Shown: in pieces, positions 6,885 to 12,978 of the stretch
Position numbering within the stretch: position 1 is the first letter of the stretch
How the letters are laid out: each line of letters opens with the position of its first letter
From: Leptospiraceae bacterium
GTDB lineage: Bacteria > Spirochaetota > Leptospiria > Turneriellales > Turneriellaceae
NCBI GenBank assembly: GCA_016788945.1
Contig: JAEUSA010000047.1
Location: forward strand, 1-12,978
Reading direction: 5' to 3'
DNA: 12,978 bases
The notes under the pieces: generated by a model
Told to the model about the DNA's origin: nothing
The model's input: the letters and a program-made list of their open reading frames with translations, nothing else
Databases searched by the model: none
Program-made: the position numbers and the translations under genes

Positions 6885-8966
6885 ATGGTGGCAGATTTAA
6901 CCGGGGGGTTCAACGGACTCGATCAGGGTGAGATTGAGAGAATCAAAGACTACCTCGAGGTAAAGACCTACGAGGCCGGCGCCGAGATCGTGCACATTGG
7001 CGCCGTTGCAGAAGACATGTATTTTGTCCTCGAAGGCGAAGGCCGCATCAATCGCAACGGCCTTGAATTAGGTTCTGTACACAAGGGCGATCACTTTGGC
7101 GAATTAGGATTAATCTCCGGCCGCCCGCGCGCCGCGACGATCGTCGCCATTTCACCGCTGACCGTCGCGCGGCTCGAGCGCACAAACTTCAACCGCCTTG
7201 TAGAGCACGAGCCGCACATGGCCGCGCGGCTCATGCTGTCGCTCATCAATACGCTCGGCCGGCAACTCGTCGAGCGCACCGAGAGCCTCGATATGCTACT
7301 CAGGCAGCGCTCGTTGCCGCGGCAGGCGACGGTGCGCATACACCGCGAAGACGGCACCACCCAACAGCTCAAAACAGGTTCGCCTATACACGACGCAATG
7401 CCCGCGCATGTCGATGGCCGGCCGGTCGTGGCAGCGCTGATCGACCGCCGTGTCTCGTCGCTCGACACACAGGTTTTTTCCGATGCCGATGTGAGCCCCA
7501 TCACGACCGCGCATTGGGAAGGCGAGCGTGTGATGCGCCATTCGCTGGCGCTCATTCTCGCAGAAGCCGCATCAGAACTGATGCCGCCCGTTTTGCTGCA
7601 GATGGGGCAGGGGTTAGGTGCCGCGCAGTGGGTAGAATTTACAGATACTTCGGGGCGTACCCTGCAAGACATCGCCGATCATCTCACGCGGCGCATGCGT
7701 GAACTGATACAGAACCACGCCGACTTCCGTCAGGAATGGTGGAATGTCGACGAAGCGCGCCATTTCTTCGCGCGTGCCGGGCGCTTCGAGACCGTCGAAC
7801 TTATCAATGCCGCCCGGTCGATGACGATTCCGCTCGTTACGGTGGGGCGTTATTATGCGATCTACAATGGTCCCTTGTTGCCGCACGCCGGGTTGATCGA
7901 CGGCTTCAGGCTGCAGGTCGCTGAAGGCGGATTAATATTGTTGTCGGGTTATGGTGCCGAAGTGCCCGACGGTTTTGCCGCTTTCGCGAGACTCTCGGCA
8001 GAGAGCGGCAGATGGCTGTCGTCTTTTGACCTCACCAGCGTCGGGCAACTCAACCGTGCCTGTATCGACGGTCGCGTGCGCGAAGTCATCCGCGTGGCCG
8101 AAGGTTACCACGAAAAGCGGCTCGCGATCATGGCCGATGAAATTGTGAAACGCGGCGGAGTGAAAGTCGTCTGCGTCGCAGGCCCGTCGTCATCGGGTAA
8201 GACGACGTTTATTCGCCGTCTTTCCACTCAGCTGCGCATCAATGGCACGATACCCGAAGGTATTTCTCTCGACGACTATTATCTTGGCCGCGATAAAGTG
8301 CCGCTCAATCGTCGGGGCGAAAAAGACTTCGAAACAATCGGGTCGCTTGACCTTGCCCTCATCGCACAGCATCTGCGCCAGCTTATTGCGGGTGAAGAGA
8401 TTGCGACAGCGCGTTATGATTTTCATACCGGGGCGTGCGATCCGCAGGGCGGGCGGCGCATTCAACTGGGCGAGAGCAAAATACTTCTGCTCGAAGGTAT
8501 TCACGGCCTGAACCCCGCTCTGCTCGAAGGTATCGTACCGCCAGAAAATGTGTTCCGCATTTTTCTGCAGCCGCTTTTAACTTTGCCATTTGATCCTGTC
8601 AGCCATCTCAACCCGAGTGACCTGCGCCTGTTGCGGCGTGTGGTGCGCGACCGACACTCGCGTGGCTTCAGCGCGGCGGAGAATATCCGCCGCTGGTCTG
8701 ACGTCCGCGAAGGTGAGCACGAGAATATTTTTCCGTTCGTTTCGGCTGCCGACGCGGTGTTCGATACATCGTTGGTCTACGAGATTTCAGTGCTCAAGGT
8801 ATTCGCCGATCGTTATCTTCTCGAAGTGCCGCCGGGCCACGCCAGTTTTGCCACTGCATTTCGGCTGCGCCAGATTCTCGACCAGTTTGTCGCCATCTCG
8901 CCCGACGACGTTCCTTCAACTTCGATTTTACGAGAATTTATCGGTGCCAGCAGCTTTGATCATTAG
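6885..8966 (+). CDS. Cyclic-nucleotide-binding, TGS and uridine-kinase-like fusion (putative nucleoside kinase)
   Basis: 693 residues in four parts. Residues 10-125 are a cyclic-nucleotide-binding domain with an intact phosphate-binding cassette, FGELGLISGRPRAATIV (71-87), including the Glu and Arg that contact the cyclic phosphate. Residues 147-208 are a TGS domain. Residues 209-320 resemble the second N-terminal domain of threonyl-tRNA synthetase (EGERVMRHSLALILAEA). Residues 425-650 are a uridine kinase/phosphoribulokinase-type P-loop kinase: GPSSSGKTT (433-441), SLDDYYLGRD (461-470), DFETIGSLDL (481-490), LLLEGIHGLNP (534-544) and RRVVRDRHSRG (584-594). The last three parts match the TGS-containing nucleoside kinases of Thermotoga and clostridia (about 550 residues); the cyclic-nucleotide domain is extra. 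Inferred: ligand-controlled ATP-dependent phosphorylation of a nucleoside or similar substrate, in the cytoplasm. GAGG precedes the ATG. Its stop overlaps the convergent desulfurase stop. Confidence 0.93.
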   Translation: MVADLTGGFNGLDQGEIERIKDYLEVKTYEAGAEIVHIGAVAEDMYFVLEGEGRINRNGLELGSVHKGDHFGELGLISGRPRAATIVAISPLTVARLERTNFNRLVEHEPHMAARLMLSLINTLGRQLVERTESLDMLLRQRSLPRQATVRIHREDGTTQQLKTGSPIHDAMPAHVDGRPVVAALIDRRVSSLDTQVFSDADVSPITTAHWEGERVMRHSLALILAEAASELMPPVLLQMGQGLGAAQWVEFTDTSGRTLQDIADHLTRRMRELIQNHADFRQEWWNVDEARHFFARAGRFETVELINAARSMTIPLVTVGRYYAIYNGPLLPHAGLIDGFRLQVAEGGLILLSGYGAEVPDGFAAFARLSAESGRWLSSFDLTSVGQLNRACIDGRVREVIRVAEGYHEKRLAIMADEIVKRGGVKVVCVAGPSSSGKTTFIRRLSTQLRINGTIPEGISLDDYYLGRDKVPLNRRGEKDFETIGSLDLALIAQHLRQLIAGEEIATARYDFHTGACDPQGGRRIQLGESKILLLEGIHGLNPALLEGIVPPENVFRIFLQPLLTLPFDPVSHLNPSDLRLLRRVVRDRHSRGFSAAENIRRWSDVREGEHENIFPFVSAADAVFDTSLVYEISVLKVFADRYLLEVPPGHASFATAFRLRQILDQFVAISPDDVPSTSILREFIGASSFDH
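8963..8966. other. Convergent stop-codon overlap
   Basis: The four bases TTAG hold both stops: TAG of the plus-strand kinase (8964-8966) and TAA of the minus-strand desulfurase (8965-8963). No hairpin with a U-tract is seen on either strand close by, so each transcript must end inside, or run through, the other gene. Confidence 0.9.
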
Positions 8967-10117
8967 CGCAATCTGTCGACCGAATCGCCAAGCACCTTCA
9001 CAGTGTAGGCGATTTCTTGCGCCGTCAGATTCTGATCGAATGACAAACGGATAACGCTGAGTGCTTGCTGTTCGTTGTAGCCCATCGCCATCAGTGCAGC
9101 CGAAGGTGAGCGCGATCGCGATTTGCACGATGTACCGGTTGAAACCGTAATGCCTTCTCGGTCGAGCGCCATAATGAGAAAGTCTATCGCAACCCCTGGA
9201 AGCATCAGCAGCAGCGTGCCGGGCGCGCGCATTGTGTTCTCACCGACGATACAGGCGCCGGGAAGTTTGTTCAGCATGGGGGAAAGCGCATCAGAAAATT
9301 CGCCGGTCACCTTGCGCCACTGGCTATGCGAATTGGCACTGAGTTTGAATTTGAGTGCCTCGGCGAGGGCAATGATCGCCTCGGTGTTATGGCTGCCGGC
9401 GCGTAAGGCAAATTCCTGATTGCCTCCGGCCAACAGCACTGATTGGGCAAGCCGGCCGCGGCCGGGCGGCGTAAGAATGAGACCTGCGCCGAACCCCGCA
9501 CCGACTTTGTGCCCGGTTGCAGTCAGATAGATGCCGCGCTGAGTCAGAGTGGCCACCGACGGCAGCGAAAGAATGCCTTCGGCATCCCGCGCGAGTTTGG
9601 GCAGTGCCTGTGAGAAATCGACAAGTACGGGACAGGTTTCAGCGCGAAGCAGATCGACGGGTAGTACCACACCGCTCTCATTCTGCACTGCCATCATGGT
9701 AATCAGGTCATAGGCTTGTGCAGCGCTGAACGGGGCGAGCGCACCGTTGCTTTGCGCGGCGAGATAGTCTATTTGTGTACCACGCAAATTTTTTAGACAC
9801 TCGCTGACCGAAGGATGTTCGAACGGTGAACTGAGAACGCGGAAATTTTCCGCAGCTTTCTTGCTGCGGAATTCGCGAATCAGCAGGTTGTTCGATTCGG
9901 TCGCGCATGAAGTAAAGATCACCTGTGCCGAGGTTATGCCGAACAGTGACGCGATTTCTTCGCGCGCTTCTTCGATGCGTTTATTAACGTTCTGCGATGC
10001 CAGCGAAAGCCCCGACGAATTCGCGTAATTTTCAAGATAAAAGGCGCGGGCGGTGGCGAGAGCCTCCCGGTTGGGGGGGTGTGTCGAATTAAAATCGAGA
10101 TAGATTTTCTGCGGCAT
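8963..10117 (-). CDS. Cysteine desulfurase, group I NifS/IscS-like
   Basis: 384 residues, a usual length for the class V aminotransferase fold. These PLP enzymes take sulfur from L-cysteine as an enzyme persulfide for Fe-S clusters, tRNA thiolation or other sulfur transfer. Visible landmarks: start YLDFNSTHP (6-14); ATESNN (72-77); His101 in EHPSV, which stacks on PLP; Asn146 in VQNESG; Asp167 and Gln170 in VDFSQ; the Schiff-base Lys204 in TGHKVG; ALRAGSHN (237-244); the catalytic Cys331 in STGTSCKSRSRSPS; and Arg357 in VIRLSF, which binds the substrate carboxylate. The active-site loop around Cys331 is of the long IscS/NifS type. It is the last gene of the right operon, overlapping the upstream gene by 29 nt. 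No iscU, iscA, mnmA or sulfur-carrier gene is nearby, so its acceptor cannot be told. No strong Shine-Dalgarno is seen. Confidence 0.93.
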   Translation of the reverse strand: MPQKIYLDFNSTHPPNREALATARAFYLENYANSSGLSLASQNVNKRIEEAREEIASLFGITSAQVIFTSCATESNNLLIREFRSKKAAENFRVLSSPFEHPSVSECLKNLRGTQIDYLAAQSNGALAPFSAAQAYDLITMMAVQNESGVVLPVDLLRAETCPVLVDFSQALPKLARDAEGILSLPSVATLTQRGIYLTATGHKVGAGFGAGLILTPPGRGRLAQSVLLAGGNQEFALRAGSHNTEAIIALAEALKFKLSANSHSQWRKVTGEFSDALSPMLNKLPGACIVGENTMRAPGTLLLMLPGVAIDFLIMALDREGITVSTGTSCKSRSRSPSAALMAMGYNEQQALSVIRLSFDQNLTAQEIAYTVKVLGDSVDRLR

Positions 10118-11276
10118 GGAGTGTCAGCTCAAGATGAAACCGTAGGCGTTCAAAGTCGCGCTGCAGGTTTGTGTCCTTGATTTTCCCGGACCGCAGCGCG
10201 TTGGCGATGATATTTGCGGCGCGCATGTATTCTTCACCGCGGACGGCTGTTTCGGCGAGAGCATAGAGGTAATCTGTATTCTCGGTAATGCCCGCATAAT
10301 CGAGTGCGTAGAGTTCAAAATGGCTTTTTTTCGCAATCGGCGGCGGGCTGTTGCGCGCTTCGGCGAGCAACGCAGCGATCAGGGCATTCAGGGCTTTTGC
10401 CGAACCGAGTGCTGCATAGGCGTTACGCAGATTCTTGAGTTGCGCCGGGTCGTGCGGAGTTCTGAATCGCGTGGCATTAAAATATTGTTGCAGCAGGTCG
10501 CGGTAAATAACGTCGCGCGCGAAGGCCTCGTTACTTTTGGTGTGAAACAGCTCCGGATTTTTTTCGTACAGTCGGCCTGAATCGGCATCGTATAGCTGTT
10601 TCTGCAGATAATACTCGCGGTAGTCGAGAGCGCGTGCCCACAGTGCTGCCGAATCTCTCAGAGAGCATGCCGCACGAAAAATCTCTTCAGACAGTTCGAT
10701 AGCCGGTATAAAATCAGGTTTTTTTTGCAGGGCAGCCTCAACCTTCTCGGCGTGTATGCGCAATAATTCACGCTCGGTCGCAACCATATGGCTGTGCATT
10801 TTGCCCATCGCCGATTTGTTATGCGCAAGTTCGCCGAATGCATCGTTGCGGTCGCTGATCATAACCGAACTCTTGAGCGATCCACAACCGTCGGCAAGAC
10901 CGTTAAACAGCGTGAAGACCTGCTGCTCAGCACTGCGGCTGAGAAATTGCGCATATGGCCGGCGGTTAACGGTACCGGTCAGCGTCTCCTTGTGGTCGTC
11001 GCCGCCACCGGTTTTTTCAGCGAGTTTGTGCACCGCGCGCCAGCCATCCGCTGTCAGATCGCGTGCTTTACCTTCGTTTTCTTCAAAAGCAAACGGCCGC
11101 GACGAATGGCGCACGACGTCAGACCAGTCGGGTGATGAGAACTTGCGCGAGAAGTATTTGTACAGATTGCCGCGCTGCGAGAATATCAGCGCGAATGAGA
11201 TGAGCAACAGAGCCGCGATCGTGCCGTATCGCGACAGCGGGTTCTGCCACAGCCGTGCTATCAGGTATTTCAGCAT
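10089..11276 (-). CDS. Single-pass membrane protein with helical, TPR-like soluble domain
   Basis: 395 residues; family not recognised. One hydrophobic segment at about 17-33 is preceded by Arg8 and Arg16 and followed by a basic stretch (RGNLYKYFSRK), so it reads as an uncleaved signal anchor. By charge alone the topology is uncertain; a periplasmic soluble domain is my preference. The rest is almost wholly helical, with TPR-like stretches such as ALQKKPDFIPAIELSEEIFR (181-200) and YLYALAETAVRGEEYMRAAN near 345-364. No catalytic motif is visible. The ATG overlaps the acyltransferase stop as TGATG, with AAGG as ribosome site, so it is coupled to that gene. Its 3' end overlaps the desulfurase start by 29 nt. 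A scaffold or interaction role is inference only. Confidence 0.8.
   Translation of the reverse strand: MLKYLIARLWQNPLSRYGTIAALLLISFALIFSQRGNLYKYFSRKFSSPDWSDVVRHSSRPFAFEENEGKARDLTADGWRAVHKLAEKTGGGDDHKETLTGTVNRRPYAQFLSRSAEQQVFTLFNGLADGCGSLKSSVMISDRNDAFGELAHNKSAMGKMHSHMVATERELLRIHAEKVEAALQKKPDFIPAIELSEEIFRAACSLRDSAALWARALDYREYYLQKQLYDADSGRLYEKNPELFHTKSNEAFARDVIYRDLLQQYFNATRFRTPHDPAQLKNLRNAYAALGSAKALNALIAALLAEARNSPPPIAKKSHFELYALDYAGITENTDYLYALAETAVRGEEYMRAANIIANALRSGKIKDTNLQRDFERLRFHLELTLHAAENLSRF
10091..10108 (-). other. Small inverted repeat in the gene overlap
   Basis: The plus strand reads AAAATC, six bases, GATTTT: a perfect 6-bp stem with a 6-base loop. In minus-strand RNA it lies over the last codons of the membrane protein and codons 4-9 of the cysteine desulfurase, inside their 29-nt overlap. 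It is AU-rich and weak, and the codons (IYLDFN) are constrained by protein, so it may be chance. It is not followed by a U-tract and is not a terminator. Confidence 0.3.
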
Positions 11277-12226
11277 CAGGCAGCCTTACCCGTTTCTTCG
11301 CTCGGCCGGGTTTTCCACCGCCGGTGCACCCAGAAGTATTGTTCGGGGTATTTGCGAATCTCTTTCTCCAATTCACCGACCCAGAGTTTTGTCAGTTTTT
11401 CCGCGGCTTCACGCGATGAGCTGAAGTCGGATTTATTCTGGAAACGGTACAATATCCGTGAATAAAAACGGTACCTACCTTTACCTTGGTGGACGCAAAA
11501 ACCGACGGCGAGTTTGGCCTTGCCGAGGTAGGCCAGCATGGCCGGGCCCGTGTGCGTCGAGGCCATGCGCCCGAGAAAGTTTACAAAAATGCCGTCGCTA
11601 CCCGCATCTTGGTCTGAGACGAGGCCGAGCGGTTCTTTGCGGCGCAGCAGCGGAATGAATTTTTCGGCTTCTTTGAGGTAGATCGGCCCACCGCCGCCAT
11701 AGCCCACGCGCATGCGGTGTGTCCATGCATCGACATAGGGGTTAGAAAGTCGCTGCGCGGAAAAAAATACTTTGAAACCGATCGACGCATAAGCGGGAAT
11801 AGGAATCTCCCAGTTGCCGAAGTGGCCTTCGGCAAAGACAACACCCTGCGAACGGTCTGCCGCGATGGCGAGCGTATCTTCGCCGAACTCGACGTATTTT
11901 TCGATGAACTTTTTGTTCTTCATTTTCCACGCCTGCATCAGTTCAAAAAACGAGCGTATTGTGTTATCGAGGTTGTTGTTCACAAACCGCTTGAGTTCCT
12001 TTTCATCGGTGATGCGCAAAGTTTCTGCAACGTGTGCGCGTATGCGCCTGCGTGCAGAACCCAATATCGGCGAAAGCATAATACGAAAGAACTTTGCTAC
12101 CGAGTGCAGTGCTGAAAAAGGAAACAGATTGATGATGCCGGTCAGCAGCAGAGTGAAGACGAATTCAAACACATGCGAGATGCGCTTTTTGATCGGAAAT
12201 TTCTTCTTTTCTTCGGGTGCGCTCAT
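11276..12226 (-). CDS. LpxL/HtrB-family lipid A acyltransferase-like protein
   Basis: 316 residues, near the usual 300-320 of the family. These inner-membrane enzymes use acyl-ACP to add secondary acyl chains to the lipid A precursor. The catalytic HX4E motif is seen as GHFGNWE (His135, Glu140). Other family landmarks are a hydrophobic N-terminal segment (18-56), FFSAQRLSNPYVD (154-166), LVSDQDAG (202-209) followed by FLGR (217-220) and the THTGPAMLA stretch, and a C-terminal YPEQYFWVHRRWKTRP (293-308). AGGA five bases before the ATG supports the start, which overlaps the regulator stop as ATGA. Downstream it overlaps the membrane protein as TGATG. Exact acyl chain and position cannot be read; related enzymes also acylate phosphatidylinositol mannosides, but the LPS role fits a diderm spirochaete. 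I give no symbol because LpxL, LpxM and LpxP cannot be told apart here. Confidence 0.93.
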   Translation of the reverse strand: MSAPEEKKKFPIKKRISHVFEFVFTLLLTGIINLFPFSALHSVAKFFRIMLSPILGSARRRIRAHVAETLRITDEKELKRFVNNNLDNTIRSFFELMQAWKMKNKKFIEKYVEFGEDTLAIAADRSQGVVFAEGHFGNWEIPIPAYASIGFKVFFSAQRLSNPYVDAWTHRMRVGYGGGGPIYLKEAEKFIPLLRRKEPLGLVSDQDAGSDGIFVNFLGRMASTHTGPAMLAYLGKAKLAVGFCVHQGKGRYRFYSRILYRFQNKSDFSSSREAAEKLTKLWVGELEKEIRKYPEQYFWVHRRWKTRPSEETGKAA

Positions 12227-12978
12227 GCTTTTCCTGTTTCGGTTTTTGCCGGGTTGCGGCGATTTTGTGCACGCATCAACCGCCGGTAACGGTAGTTAAA
12301 AGTCTGTCGGGGAATGCCCAACAGCAGCGCGGCGTCAGACTGATTGCCACCAGCCTCTTGCATCGCCCACGCCATCGCGCGTGCTTCTTCGGCGGCAAGA
12401 ATATCGGGCAGGGTTTTTCCGGCGAACGATTCGCCGGCACCGCCCGGTGTCGGTACGAACGCGGTATGCGCCTGCCACGGCTCGGCAAAGCGGCGGCTGT
12501 CTGCGGTGACCAGCCAGAAGATATAACCGACCGCGCGCGATGCCGGGTTATCATAGTCTCTGATGGCCTTGCAGAGAATGTCGAAACCGCGGGGGGCCTG
12601 CCGTATTTTCACCGGTCGCTCGATATCCAGATCGCCCTTGAGCGCACTCTCTGCAATGGCGTCCTTTGCGCGTTTAACAAGTTCGTCGCTTTTGAGGTTT
12701 ATGGCATCGCGTATTTTGATGTCGGCAAAGGCCCGGTTATGGAAAATTTCATTGCCCACGCCATCGCAGGCCAGCAACGGTATATCCAGCGCGGCAAGGG
12801 TGTTGATTGCCAGTCGGCCGCGTTCGATTTCGCGGTGCAGATTTTCTGCCACGCCGCGCGGCGAAACCCGTGCTGCTGCATTGCCACCCGCGGTGTCGGC
12901 TCGTTCAGTAGGTGGTTCGCCTTCGCTTGAGGCCTGAGTCGGGGGCGGCGTCTCGCGCACGATGCGAATCGGCGCCGC
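12223..12978 (-). CDS. PAS plus Fis-type HTH regulator (5' end off window)
   Basis: The frame is open for 251 residues up to the window edge. A GTG at 12960 could start it but has no ribosome site and the frame continues beyond it, so the true start is probably outside. Numbering from that GTG: a Pro/Ser/Glu-rich stretch (1-40); a helix, then a PAS-like domain (about 46-155) with LAALDIPLLACDGVGNEIF and a closing AVGYIFWLVTAD strand; and a Fis/NtrC-type helix-turn-helix (about 182-230) with GGNQSDAALLLGIPRQTFNY, the recognition helix being PRQTFNYRYRRL. The AAA+ sigma54-activating domain that normally lies between these parts is absent from this region, though one could in principle lie further upstream. 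It probably senses a signal and binds DNA, and overlaps the acyltransferase gene as ATGA. Target genes are unknown; autoregulation of the operon is inference. Confidence 0.8.
   Translation of the reverse strand, partial: AAPIRIVRETPPPTQASSEGEPPTERADTAGGNAAARVSPRGVAENLHREIERGRLAINTLAALDIPLLACDGVGNEIFHNRAFADIKIRDAINLKSDELVKRAKDAIAESALKGDLDIERPVKIRQAPRGFDILCKAIRDYDNPASRAVGYIFWLVTADSRRFAEPWQAHTAFVPTPGGAGESFAGKTLPDILAAEEARAMAWAMQEAGGNQSDAALLLGIPRQTFNYRYRRLMRAQNRRNPAKTETGKA

Noticed and set aside
10756..11424. 222-residue plus-strand open frame
   Set aside because: It runs antisense to two genes of the tightly overlapping right operon and shows no motif.
12217..12930. 237-residue plus-strand open frame
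   Set aside because: It is antisense to the PAS-Fis regulator, whose HTH is clear; no ribosome site or motif supports it.

Overview
The window looks like chromosome from a diderm spirochaete of the Leptospirales, most like Turneriella or Leptonema; this is inference from gene content, with no database check. The clues are spirochaete-type lipoproteins, a tandem pair of DUF1554-like lipoproteins (a family expanded in Leptospira), a lipid A type acyltransferase (so an LPS-bearing outer membrane), an OmpA-like periplasmic protein and moderately high GC. It is almost fully coding: ten genes, nine on the minus strand and one on the plus strand. No stretch over 300 bases lacks a gene. I see no RNA gene, insertion sequence, CRISPR array or origin.

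Right block (12978 to 8963, minus strand, transcribed leftward). A PAS plus Fis-type HTH regulator, cut by the window edge, is followed by an LpxL/HtrB-family acyltransferase, a single-pass membrane protein with a helical soluble domain, and a group I (NifS/IscS-like) cysteine desulfurase. Each gene overlaps the next (ATGA, TGATG, then 29 nt), so they form one tightly coupled operon. The desulfurase stop codon overlaps, head-on, the stop codon of the plus-strand gene.

Centre (6885 to 8966, plus strand). A single 693-residue protein joins a cyclic-nucleotide-binding domain to a TGS domain, a ThrRS-like second domain and a uridine-kinase-like P-loop kinase. It looks like a nucleoside kinase that could be gated by cAMP or a similar ligand. 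A 75-base divergent intergenic region with two short dyads separates it from the next block.

Left-centre block (6809 to 2246, minus strand). A large lipoprotein, a small OmpA-like periplasmic protein and CcmF (haem lyase subunit of cytochrome c maturation) are joined by GTGA and TAATG overlaps. No other ccm gene is present.

Left block (2136 to 1, minus strand). A protein with an N-terminal FlgO/TolB-N/CsgG-like domain and a C-terminal outer-membrane beta-barrel is followed by two tandem, clearly paralogous lipoproteins, the second cut by the window edge. In both junctions the stop codon of one gene lies inside the Shine-Dalgarno sequence of the next. This looks like a cell-envelope module: an outer-membrane protein with two co-translated, probably surface-exposed lipoproteins.
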